Source: Euryarchaeota archaeon UBA623 (GTDB lineage: Archaea > Thermoplasmatota > Poseidoniia > Poseidoniales > Thalassarchaeaceae). From it: DNA of 17,984 bases. The stretch lies in assembly GCA_002505325.1 (NCBI GenBank), contig DAUV01000095.1:9298-27281 (forward strand). The letters run 5' to 3'. Position numbers and translations under genes: made by a program. Positions 7,119 to 14,409 of the stretch are shown here, piece by piece. The stretch's first letter is position 1. Each line of letters begins with the position of its first letter. The notes below the pieces were generated by a model. That model saw only the letters and a list, made by a program, of their open reading frames with translations, was not told the origin of the DNA and did no database searches.

Positions 7119-7140
7119 CTCACCGTCACTTCCCAAACTC

Positions 7141-7611
7141 ATGCCTACCTCAGAATTGGACGCCAAGGATGCAAGTATAGTTGGTATGTTGAAGGAAGAT
7201 TCGCGGGCCAGTACACAAGCTATAGCCGACACTTTAGGAATGCCTAGGGTCACCGTTCATGATAGGATAAGGAGATTGCAAGAGAGGGGGGTTGTGCAGC
7301 GCTTCACAGTGGAGCTTGGAAAGGAGGAACTTGGGTGGAGTCTGCATGCCTTCATCCTCGCCAACTGGGCTGGAGATAGGGGGGAGACCGATAGACGGGA
7401 TGTGGCTCAAGAGATCTGTGGTATGCCATTCGTTGTTGGATGTCACATAGTCACCGGGCAATGGGACTTCATCATCGAGGTCCTAGCGAAGAATATGGAG
7501 GACCTTGGTGACTCAATTCTCGATGGTCTCTCAGCAGTACAAGGAGTAGGTCACACCCAGACTCTGGTTTCCTTCTATAATTTTGATGGCGCGGCAAAGG
7601 CCCTTAGCTAA
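7141..7611 (+). CDS. Lrp/AsnC-family transcriptional regulator
   Basis: A 156-residue protein of standard Lrp/AsnC length. Residues 5-52 form the winged helix-turn-helix: L-D-A-K-D-A-S-I-V at the start, then an HTH with recognition helix around P-R-V-T-V-H-D-R-I-R-R-L at 35-46. The RAM/effector domain spans about 66-146; the segment V-T-G-Q-W-D-F at 104-110 sits where family members bind amino acids at dimer interfaces. These proteins form octamers or multiple dimers and wrap promoters in response to amino acids. The gene is divergent from the PLP enzyme-exporter pair, with a palindromic operator candidate in the shared region, so it probably controls that pair and itself. Its TAA overlaps the stop of the convergent threonine synthase gene by 3 nt of the CTAA at 7608-7611. 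Confidence 0.92.
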   Translation: MPTSELDAKDASIVGMLKEDSRASTQAIADTLGMPRVTVHDRIRRLQERGVVQRFTVELGKEELGWSLHAFILANWAGDRGETDRRDVAQEICGMPFVVGCHIVTGQWDFIIEVLAKNMEDLGDSILDGLSAVQGVGHTQTLVSFYNFDGAAKALS

Positions 7612-8669
7612 TTCAGCCCAATAGCTGCTAGCACCGAATTCATATCGGCGTCTACTACGATCGATTCGGCGAGAGAGTTCTCAATCGCTACTCCAGGGTC
7701 CTTCAAGCCATGACCAGTCACGGTAACAACTACTGTACTCCCTTTAGGAATGCTATCTGAAGCATGGGACTTCAGTAAACCAGCGATGCCGGCAGCGGAG
7801 GCGGGCTCCACAAATATCCCTGCGGATCGAGCCAGAAGCCTTTGGGCATCCAGTATCTCATCGTCGCTCACCATGTCAATTGTACCTGATGACTCCGTGG
7901 CTGCATTGACCGCGTTGTCCCAACTTGCTGGATTGCCGATGCGTATTGCGGTAGCAATGGTCTCAGGGTCCTCTACAGGGGCTCCGCGTACAATCGGAGC
8001 GGCGCCTTCTGCCTGCCACCCCATCATTCGAGGCAGCCCCCTACTTCTCCCAGCTTCGAGATACTCATTGTATCCTAACCAATAGGCAGTGATGTTGCCA
8101 GCGTTGCCCACTGGGAGGAAGTGTAAGTCAGGAGCATCTCCAAGAGTGTCGCAGACCTCAAACGCCGCCGTCTTCTGCCCCTGAATACGGAATGGATTGA
8201 TGCTGTTCACCACTTCGATCTCGTCCCTCTCGCCTAACCTCCTAACGATTTCTAGGGCATCGTCGAAGTTCCCCCTAACCTCAAGGGTCCGGGCTCCATG
8301 AATTAGGGCCTGGGCCATCTTTCCATAGGCTATCTTTCCTTCTGGAATCAAGACTAGACAGGTCATTCCAGCGGCGGCGGCGTAGGCCGCAGCGGATGCA
8401 CTGGTGTTGCCAGTACTGGCACACACCACAATGCTGGCCCCACGCTCTGCGGCCTTGGTGACGGCCAGTGTCATTCCTCTGTCCTTGAACGAAGCTGTGG
8501 GGTTGAGTCCCTCATATTTGACAAAGAGACGGAAGTCTCCCCCGATATCACTGACGATGCCGGGGGCCTCGATGAGAGGGGTGCCACCTTCGTTCAGAGT
8601 GACTACGTGGGTCTCTTCAGACACCGGTAGGAACTCGCGATATCGTCGAATCACGCCGTGGCCCGTCAT
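7608..8669 (-). CDS. thrC: Threonine synthase
   Basis: A 353-residue fold-type II PLP enzyme of the short threonine synthase class. The N-terminal G-V-I-R-R-Y-R-E-F-L-P-V at 5-16 and L-N-E-G-G-T-P-L at 25-32 are typical. Lys62 in N-P-T-A-S-F-K-D-R-G binds PLP, A-S-T-G-N-T-S-A at 84-91 contacts substrate, G-N-A-G-N at 188-192 cups the PLP phosphate, and V-T-G-H-G at 317-321 closes the site. The enzyme converts O-phosphohomoserine to threonine in the cytoplasm. It lacks an N-terminal zinc-binding extension. The upstream gene on the same strand, a YczE-like membrane protein, ends 18 nt before its ATG, so the two are probably co-transcribed. Its TAG overlaps the Lrp stop. I see no strong ribosome site before the ATG. 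Confidence 0.93.
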   Translation of the reverse strand: MTGHGVIRRYREFLPVSEETHVVTLNEGGTPLIEAPGIVSDIGGDFRLFVKYEGLNPTASFKDRGMTLAVTKAAERGASIVVCASTGNTSASAAAYAAAAGMTCLVLIPEGKIAYGKMAQALIHGARTLEVRGNFDDALEIVRRLGERDEIEVVNSINPFRIQGQKTAAFEVCDTLGDAPDLHFLPVGNAGNITAYWLGYNEYLEAGRSRGLPRMMGWQAEGAAPIVRGAPVEDPETIATAIRIGNPASWDNAVNAATESSGTIDMVSDDEILDAQRLLARSAGIFVEPASAAGIAGLLKSHASDSIPKGSTVVVTVTGHGLKDPGVAIENSLAESIVVDADMNSVLAAIGLN

Positions 8670-8687
8670 GGTCAGACCAGATGGGTT

Positions 8688-9299
8688 TCAGCCATGAACC
8701 TCACCCGGGCTACCAAAGCGCCCTGCAAGGTTGAGGCAGATAGCAACAACAGGCCCTATCAGTACGGCGAAAATAATTGTGCCCTCCCTAAATGTCCCTC
8801 CCAATAACACACCGAGCACTAGAACAGAAACTTCGATGCTACCTCGGACCCTTGCTATGGAAATCCCAGAAACCTTCTGCAACCCGGTCATCCAGCCGTC
8901 CCGCGGACCCGGACCCAAATTGGCTGTGAGATAGATACCACTGCCAATTCCAATCAAGAATACCCCCCCAAGGACCTCGGCGACCGCCATTTCCTGTGAA
9001 TCAGGAACTGGGAGAAGAGGTACCATCACCTCAATCGCAGCAGCGATAAATATCGCATTGAGGATTGTACCGATACCGGGCTTCTCCTTCAAAGGAATCC
9101 AGAGGAGAAGTACGAGTATGCTGACAAGGAAGGTGGCTTGACCTACTGACCAGTCGATGTTCAGTGCTATTCCCTGAGCCAGTACAGTCCAAGGTGTGTT
9201 GCCGATTCCCGCTGCAATCAGCAAGGCATCGCCGGTGCCGAATATCCAGAGGCCTGCTATCAGAATCAACAGGGTCCTGACGGGAGGCCTAGTGGTCAT
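8688..9299 (-). CDS. YczE-like integral membrane protein
   Basis: A 203-residue protein with about five hydrophobic segments (roughly 9-30, 54-70, 78-97, 106-127, 156-192). Two family-type loops are visible: I-G-N-T-P-W-T at 32-38, matching the LGTGPWD-like first loop of YczE, and G-P-G-P-R-D-G-W at 129-136, the second. The two related loops indicate an internal repeat. The family is widespread but functionally poorly defined, often called a putative transporter. I chose ATG 9299 because the first membrane segment then starts at residue 9 as in relatives; an in-frame ATG at 9368 would add 23 residues without hydrophobic character. The gene precedes threonine synthase by 18 nt, which may hint at amino-acid transport, but this is inference. 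Confidence 0.8.
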   Translation of the reverse strand: MTTRPPVRTLLILIAGLWIFGTGDALLIAAGIGNTPWTVLAQGIALNIDWSVGQATFLVSILVLLLWIPLKEKPGIGTILNAIFIAAAIEVMVPLLPVPDSQEMAVAEVLGGVFLIGIGSGIYLTANLGPGPRDGWMTGLQKVSGISIARVRGSIEVSVLVLGVLLGGTFREGTIIFAVLIGPVVAICLNLAGRFGSPGEVHG

Positions 9300-9546
9300 G
9301 GGGTCGGTCGCGCTCCACCATGTAGTGGGGACCTCTTTGGCAGGATGCAGTAAGGAAAGCATGCCCATAGGCCACGATGGGGCTTCGGCCTTGAACCCAA
9401 TCGGAGAATCTGGGCGTGCTAGATGCCTTCCCTGCTACTATCTGAGGGGTCTCATATGGCTCACAGCACATCGAAGAGGTGATTGTGATTCAACCCGATG
9501 CATAGTTTGAATGCAAGGTGTCGCTTAGCCCGGATACGGTGAGCCT
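9300..9546. other. Intergenic region between the YczE-like gene and geranylgeranyl reductase
   Basis: About 247 bp (178 bp if the YczE-like gene starts at 9368). It must hold both divergent promoters. No convincing gene or RNA is visible. A/T-rich DNA is confined to about 9483-9512, where CATAGTTTGA (9501-9510) could serve as a weak TATA element for the plus-strand gene, and ATTCAA/TTGAAT at 9488-9493 and 9507-9512 form a spaced inverted repeat. Confidence 0.4.
9538..9543 (+). promoter_or_regulatory. Shine-Dalgarno site supporting GTG 9547
   Basis: GGTGAG ends 3 nt before GTG 9547, the same motif and spacing seen before ATG 10930. It supports a GTG start for the geranylgeranyl reductase. Confidence 0.6.
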
Positions 9547-10920
9547 GTGGAACAGTGGGAACAGCCTATCGACACGGGGGAAGTTCCGGATGATGGTTCC
9601 AACTTCGATGTGATTGTAGTAGGAGGAGGGCCAGGAGGGGCGGCTGCGGCCTCCTACCATGCCATGAACGGTTGTCGGGTGTTAATGCTCGAGAAAGCAG
9701 TCTGGCCCCGGGACAAGCCGTGCGGAGACGCTGTTGGGGGCAAATCATTGTCTCATGTCGAGGAGCTTGGAGTGCTCCCTATGATCGAAGCCACACCTCA
9801 CTATGTTGTCGATTCCATTCTCTTTGGTAGCACCAACGGTTCAGAGGTTAGGGTGATGCTACCCAAGGAATCTTATGAGGCGAAGGGATTGATGTCAGGC
9901 TACGCCCTACCTAGGATTCAATTCGATTACATGATGTTCAAGCGAGCTACTGAGATAGTTCTTGAAGCCGATGGAGCGGTAATCCAAGGCTTCTCTGTCA
10001 ACGATGTAACTGTTGAAGGAGTCGGCGAAGGAGTGAGGATTTTGGGAGTAAAAGGGAAGGTAGGAGGTGCTCGCTCTGAGGAACCTGAGCTTGCCTTCCG
10101 GGCTCCATTGACGGTTGGGGCGGGTGGTTACAACTGCCCAGTATCACGCACTATCACCGAGGTCCACGGAGAACCATTCAGAGATGATGAGCACTTCTGT
10201 GGAGGTTACCGCGAGTATTGGGAGAATGTTGGTGGCCTCGGAGACTCGGAGGGACCAATAGAAATTCACTTCATCGATGAAGTTCTACCTGGCTACTTCT
10301 GGCTGTTCCCAGTCCAGAAGGGAGTGGTAAATGTTGGAATAGGGATGTTAATCTCTGAACAGAGGAAGCAGAAGGGGAAGAAAAAGTCCCTCAAGCAGAT
10401 ACAGAAGTGGGTCATTGAGGAGCATCCCCGGTTCAAACAACGATTTGCCAACGCCACTCTCGTGCCTAAATCACAGAAGGGGTGGCAACTCCCATTCGGC
10501 TCTCCGAGAAAGAATGCGCCTTCCTTCCAACCTAGGCGAGGGGCAATGGCTGGAGCAATGGCTGTGGGGGACGCAGCCAGTCTGGTTGATCCATTTAGTG
10601 GAGAAGGTATTGGTAACGCTTTACTGACTGCCAAGATGACGAGTAGACACTTCGACAAAGAGTTACACTCAGACGGTTTTCCCGAGGATGCAGCGGTGGC
10701 GTACATGGAGGATATGTGGAAGGAGTTGGGGAAGGAACTGTCAAATTCCACAAAACTGCAGCGGTTGATGAAAAGGAAGCGTCTTACTAATTGGTTCATC
10801 AAGAAAGCATCAAAGAAAAAAGAAATTGGAGAGATGATGTCTGAGATGATTGCTAGCAAGGAGTCGCAAGAGGTACTTTGGAGTCCTTGGTTCATGTTCA
10901 AGACACTGATACTACCATGA
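9547..10920 (+). CDS. Geranylgeranyl reductase family FAD-dependent oxidoreductase (archaeal lipid saturation)
   Basis: A 457-residue flavoprotein of the GGR/digeranylgeranylglycerophospholipid reductase family. The FAD-binding Rossmann motif G-G-G-P-G-G at 26-31 follows a D-V-I-V-V strand, with Glu49 positioned for ribose binding. K-P-C-G-D at 57-61 matches the conserved catalytic-loop PCG motif, Y-F-W-L-F-P at 250-255 matches the YxWxFP substrate-site motif, and G-D-A-A-S-L-V-D-P-F-S-G-E-G at 341-354 is the second FAD motif. Members reduce the double bonds of geranylgeranyl chains in archaeal membrane lipids, or of menaquinone or chlorophyll side chains; the archaeal context favours ether lipids. 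The C-terminal 70 residues are Lys-rich and may lie against the membrane. The GTG start is set by a GGTGAG site. A HAD phosphatase follows after 9 nt. Confidence 0.88.
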   Translation: MEQWEQPIDTGEVPDDGSNFDVIVVGGGPGGAAAASYHAMNGCRVLMLEKAVWPRDKPCGDAVGGKSLSHVEELGVLPMIEATPHYVVDSILFGSTNGSEVRVMLPKESYEAKGLMSGYALPRIQFDYMMFKRATEIVLEADGAVIQGFSVNDVTVEGVGEGVRILGVKGKVGGARSEEPELAFRAPLTVGAGGYNCPVSRTITEVHGEPFRDDEHFCGGYREYWENVGGLGDSEGPIEIHFIDEVLPGYFWLFPVQKGVVNVGIGMLISEQRKQKGKKKSLKQIQKWVIEEHPRFKQRFANATLVPKSQKGWQLPFGSPRKNAPSFQPRRGAMAGAMAVGDAASLVDPFSGEGIGNALLTAKMTSRHFDKELHSDGFPEDAAVAYMEDMWKELGKELSNSTKLQRLMKRKRLTNWFIKKASKKKEIGEMMSEMIASKESQEVLWSPWFMFKTLILP

Positions 10921-10926
10921 GGTGAG
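10921..10926 (+). promoter_or_regulatory. Shine-Dalgarno site selecting ATG 10930
   Basis: GGTGAG directly follows the upstream TGA and ends 3 nt before ATG 10930. The GTG at 10927 is in frame but would touch the site, so the ATG is the better start. Confidence 0.6.
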
Positions 10927-10929
10927 GTG

Positions 10930-11715
10930 ATGAGGGAAATACCACGCACTCTAGAGGGAATCGAGGCGGTGTTCCTCGATCTCGACGGGACAATATATCT
11001 TGGTGACGAAGTAATAGAGGGGGCCTTGGACTTCCTCTTGCGATTGAAAGAGAGGGGGGTTCAGAGATTCTTTCTCTCTAACAACTCGAGTAAGTCTGTC
11101 ATACAATATGTCGAGAAATTACAGGGCATGGGGGTGCCTGCTGATTCAGAAGATATTCTACTATCAACCCACGATTTACTCGCTTGGTTGAGTGATAATG
11201 GGATCTCAGAAACTTACCTCGTCGGTACTTCTGGGATGAGGCAGATGCTCGAAGACGCCGGTGTTTCTACTAATTCAGAAAATCCTCAGTACGTTGTTTT
11301 AGGATACGATACCGAGATAACATACGAGAAGCTTAGCACGGCCTCGGTGCACCTCCACAGAGGAGTTCCAATGGTCGCTAGTCATCCGGATACAGTCTGT
11401 CCCTCGCCCAATGGTGGTCTGCCTGACACCGGGGCCTACATGGATCTGTTCGAAGCGACTACGGGTGTGCGTCCGGAGCACGTTTGTGGTAAGCCAAATC
11501 CGGGGATGATTTTGCATAAGGTTGAGTCGCTAGGCCTACGCCCTGAGCAGTGCGCAATGATTGGAGATCGGCTCTATACTGATATGGAGATGGCAGAAAA
11601 GGCTGGAGTTCATGGCATATTGGTTCTCAGTGGTGAGGCCACAAAGGAGGACGTGGAAAATGCTCCGCAGAATCCTTCGTTAGTAGTTGGCTCCGTCGAC
11701 GAATTGTCACATTAA
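10930..11715 (+). CDS. HAD superfamily subfamily IIA phosphatase (NagD-like)
   Basis: A 261-residue HAD hydrolase. Motif I is F-L-D-L-D-G-T with nucleophile Asp17 and acid/base Asp19; motif II is S-N-N-S-S at 50-54; motif III Lys188 lies in G-K-P-N-P; motif IV is G-D-R-L-Y-T-D at 212-218. The C2 cap between motifs II and III and the conserved G-K-P-N-P place it in subfamily IIA with NagD, phosphoglycolate/glycerol-phosphate phosphatases and 4-nitrophenylphosphatase relatives. It should hydrolyse a small phosphate ester in the cytoplasm with Mg2+; the substrate is not determinable here. It starts 9 nt after the geranylgeranyl reductase gene, so it is probably co-transcribed with it. A lipid-precursor or glycerol-phosphate substrate is therefore possible, but that is inference only. 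Confidence 0.9.
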   Translation: MREIPRTLEGIEAVFLDLDGTIYLGDEVIEGALDFLLRLKERGVQRFFLSNNSSKSVIQYVEKLQGMGVPADSEDILLSTHDLLAWLSDNGISETYLVGTSGMRQMLEDAGVSTNSENPQYVVLGYDTEITYEKLSTASVHLHRGVPMVASHPDTVCPSPNGGLPDTGAYMDLFEATTGVRPEHVCGKPNPGMILHKVESLGLRPEQCAMIGDRLYTDMEMAEKAGVHGILVLSGEATKEDVENAPQNPSLVVGSVDELSH

Positions 11716-11753
11716 GGGAGAAACCCTCAACCACGACAACCCCTGCCGAAATC

Positions 11754-12785
11754 GTGAGCGAGGGACTTGTCACAGTAACAGGGGCGAGCGGTTACATCGG
11801 CAGTCATGTGGTGGCTAACCTACTCGCGCGCGGTAGAGACGTGAGAGCGACCGTTCGGGACTCCTCCGACCCAATCAGGGTCGATCACCTGAGAGCGTTG
11901 CCAGTGGCCGAAGGGGGGACTCTCGAGATTGTCGAGATGGATCTGTTCGACGAAGCTTCCGTGCATGCTGCCATCGCTAACTGTACCGACCTGATACACA
12001 CCGCTGCGGCGGTGAGAATCAGCGCCAAGAATCCCCAGAGGCAGATAGTCGACCCCAGTGTGATTGGTACTCGCAACGTGGTCGCTGCAATCGATGCTGC
12101 AGGTACCGTGGAGAGATTCGTCCACACCTCCTCAACCGCGGCGATAAGGCCGATGGCTTGGAAGAACGGAGAGACTCTGACTACAGAGACCTGGGCGGAT
12201 GATGCAACCCTCGAAGGCAACCCGTACGGGCTGGCCAAGGTGATGGCGGAGAGGATTGTTCGAAAGTGGCATTCGGAAGGGGGAGTGGGGAAGCCACGGA
12301 TGGTCACAATCCACCCGAGTGTAGTCTTCGGCCCTCCAATGAGCGAGATACACCTACGTGGGTCGCTCTCGTTCCTGAACGCCTTAGTCAAGAGGAAGGT
12401 GCCCCTACTGATTCCCATCCAAATCAACATCGTCGATGTGCGGGACGTGGCTGAGGCGCATGTGAGGGCATTGACCATGGGTCAGAACGCCGGAAGATAC
12501 CTAACGGTGAGTGGGGATATGCAGTTCTCTGAGATTTCGAGGATTCTAAGGAAAGAGTACCCCGAACTCAAGACCCCGAGATTCACTGTTCCCTATGTGA
12601 TTGCGTTGGTCTTTGGGCCGCTATTCGACAAGCGAATCACATTATCATGGGCAAGACAGCATCTGAAGAGGAAGCTCTACTGGGATGCAACACCGGCCGA
12701 GCGGGAGTTGGGTATGTCATGGAAGTCGGCTAGAGATTCGGTGATCGATTCAGTGCCGGGACTGCTTGAGAAGGATAGCAACTGA
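11754..12785 (+). CDS. NAD(P)-dependent epimerase/reductase, extended SDR (3-beta-HSD/dihydroflavonol-reductase-like)
   Basis: A 343-residue extended short-chain dehydrogenase. The cofactor motif T-G-A-S-G-Y-I-G at 9-16 starts the Rossmann fold, D-L-F-D at 63-66 is the adenine contact, H-T-A-A-A at 82-86 is the mid-sheet motif, and the catalytic set is Ser126/Ser127, Tyr158 and Lys162 (Y-G-L-A-K). H-P-S-V-V-F-G-P and N-I-V-D-V-R-D-V-A are the typical post-catalytic segments of the dihydroflavonol reductase/3-beta-hydroxysteroid dehydrogenase group. The substrate could be a nucleotide sugar, an isoprenoid ketone or alcohol, or another carbonyl. The GTG at 11754 is chosen because it is 4 residues before the first strand; no clear ribosome site precedes it. 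It lies 38 bp after the HAD gene on the same strand, so co-transcription is likely but not certain. Confidence 0.88.
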   Translation: MSEGLVTVTGASGYIGSHVVANLLARGRDVRATVRDSSDPIRVDHLRALPVAEGGTLEIVEMDLFDEASVHAAIANCTDLIHTAAAVRISAKNPQRQIVDPSVIGTRNVVAAIDAAGTVERFVHTSSTAAIRPMAWKNGETLTTETWADDATLEGNPYGLAKVMAERIVRKWHSEGGVGKPRMVTIHPSVVFGPPMSEIHLRGSLSFLNALVKRKVPLLIPIQINIVDVRDVAEAHVRALTMGQNAGRYLTVSGDMQFSEISRILRKEYPELKTPRFTVPYVIALVFGPLFDKRITLSWARQHLKRKLYWDATPAERELGMSWKSARDSVIDSVPGLLEKDSN

Positions 12786-12830
12786 AGCCTAAGTCAGTAG
12801 ATAGGATTAGTTTTCAACGGGGCTACTAAC

Positions 12831-12835
12831 GGAGG
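12831..12835 (+). promoter_or_regulatory. Shine-Dalgarno site supporting GTG 12839
   Basis: GGAGG ends 3 nt before GTG 12839 and supports that start for the first Asp-box lipoprotein. The 53-bp spacer also holds a T-rich patch near 12811-12815 but no clear TATA box. Confidence 0.55.
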
Positions 12836-12838
12836 GTC

Positions 12839-14365
12839 GTGCCCAGAGTAGCTCACCTACTCATTCTACTGATGCTGAGTTCTACAATCAGTGGGTGTCT
12901 TTGGTGGAAAGATGATGAAGTTGTAGAAGGTGAAAAAGGGCCGTTTAATTTTGAACAAGACACTCCACACACCACTTGGTACCACTATCCTGGAACGGTA
13001 TCGGAACCATGGGCTGTTGATGCTACCGACTCTACTGCGGTGTCTGCGGCAAACATCACAGCAAATTTGAGTGGGAACAATACCCCATACTTCACCAACG
13101 CCACCTACTATGGAACTGGGTTCGACACCTTCGAGCCGACCATAGGAATCACCGGCTCCGGTGCCATCTTTTTCACCAACTACAACGGGCTCGGTGATGG
13201 TACTCACATCATCCGCTCTCGGGACCAGGGGCAGACATGGGAGGATGTAGGGCCGTTCGGGACTGTGGATGAGGACTCAGGGCAGACTCCCAACTCCAAC
13301 GACCCTTACATCTACGTCGACAAATTCACTGACAGGCTGGTTAAGTTCGACATGCACGCCCTTGCTGCAATGTTCGTTGAATATTCAGACAATGACGGAG
13401 ACTCGTGGAGTGCTCCTTTTCCCGTAGAGGGTTACTATGTGACTCAGGATCACCAGAGTATAGCCTCGATGCCGCCTCCGCCTGGTGTAACAGCATTTCA
13501 CGAGGTAATCTACGTCTATTGTATCAACACGGGCTCCCCTGCAGCTGGAGCACAGTGCTCCCGCTCACTAAATGGGGGTATGTCGTGGGATGTGCAGAGA
13601 ATTGGTTTTCCTAGCAGTAGTTTTCCTCAGTGCTCAGGGCTTCACGGACATGTAGCCGGGGGTATAGATGGGGCAGTATACAGAGGAAACCCATCTTGCG
13701 AGGGGCCGGCTGTCTACCGTTCTCTAGATGGAGGTTACACTTGGACAGAACATACCATAACAACAGAGGTCGGGATGCAGCAAGGGTGGCACGCTCATGA
13801 GGTTGCAACGGCTGTTGATGATGGGGGTAATGTCCACGCTACTTGGATTAGTAACGACCAGATGCCGTGGTACGCATACTCACGGGATCAAGGAAACACC
13901 TGGAGTGACCCGATGATGGTTGCAGCCCCGGGTGTCAAAGAGACTGGTTTTCCAACAATCTTCGCAGGTGCAGAAGGGCGTGTGGTGGTCGGCTATATTG
14001 GAGAAGTGAATGATGTGAGTGCGAATAACACGACGTCTGGAGGAGTTGGTTGGAACGGTTATATGGCCATCATGACAGATGCTTTTGTCGAGAATCCGCT
14101 CATCACTACTGTGGCTGTTAACCAGCCAAATGACCCATTGGATGTCACTTCTGATTGTGGCAATGTACGCTGTGGTGGGTTTGGGGACTTCATCGATGTC
14201 GAGATTGATGATGAGGGCCGTCCTTGGATTGCGCTTGCGCATAACGCAGCTGGGTTTGATGAGGCGATTATTGGGACGTTGACTGAAGGTCCTGCTCTAT
14301 TTGGTGATTTAGCGTATCTTCCGGTGCTTCCAGCTGGCGGTAATACAACCCTGCTGATGGGATAA
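12839..14365 (+). CDS. Asp-box (BNR) beta-propeller lipoprotein, first of a tandem pair
   Basis: A 508-residue exported protein. The signal peptide has Arg3, a hydrophobic core at 7-17 and lipobox I-S-G-C with Cys20, so it should be lipid-anchored on the cell surface. Five Asp boxes of the S-x-D/N-x-G-x-T/S-W type start at Ser127, Ser183, Ser243, Ser295 and Ser348. The spacing of 52-60 residues is that of sialidase-like propeller blades. I do not see the F/Y-R-I-P motif or arginine triad expected of an active sialidase, so a binding or other hydrolytic role is as likely. Several Cys, including the C-G-N-V-R-C-G-G-F-G-D-F segment near the C-terminus, could form disulfides. The GTG start follows GGAGG. 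It is followed after 44 bp by a close paralogue, indicating tandem duplication. Confidence 0.85.
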   Translation: MPRVAHLLILLMLSSTISGCLWWKDDEVVEGEKGPFNFEQDTPHTTWYHYPGTVSEPWAVDATDSTAVSAANITANLSGNNTPYFTNATYYGTGFDTFEPTIGITGSGAIFFTNYNGLGDGTHIIRSRDQGQTWEDVGPFGTVDEDSGQTPNSNDPYIYVDKFTDRLVKFDMHALAAMFVEYSDNDGDSWSAPFPVEGYYVTQDHQSIASMPPPPGVTAFHEVIYVYCINTGSPAAGAQCSRSLNGGMSWDVQRIGFPSSSFPQCSGLHGHVAGGIDGAVYRGNPSCEGPAVYRSLDGGYTWTEHTITTEVGMQQGWHAHEVATAVDDGGNVHATWISNDQMPWYAYSRDQGNTWSDPMMVAAPGVKETGFPTIFAGAEGRVVVGYIGEVNDVSANNTTSGGVGWNGYMAIMTDAFVENPLITTVAVNQPNDPLDVTSDCGNVRCGGFGDFIDVEIDDEGRPWIALAHNAAGFDEAIIGTLTEGPALFGDLAYLPVLPAGGNTTLLMG

Positions 14366-14409
14366 CATGCCGCCGTTCATCTGATGTATGCGAGTCGTGA
14401 CCGCGAACC

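Noticed and set aside
10293..10949. A 218-codon minus-strand open frame opposite the geranylgeranyl reductase
   Set aside because: The plus-strand frame shows all flavoprotein motifs through this region; the opposite translation has no recognisable domain and is a shadow.
11885..12478. A 197-codon minus-strand open frame opposite the SDR gene
   Set aside because: It overlaps the catalytic core of a clear SDR; composition is Ser/Thr-rich in the manner of antisense shadows and no start signal is present.
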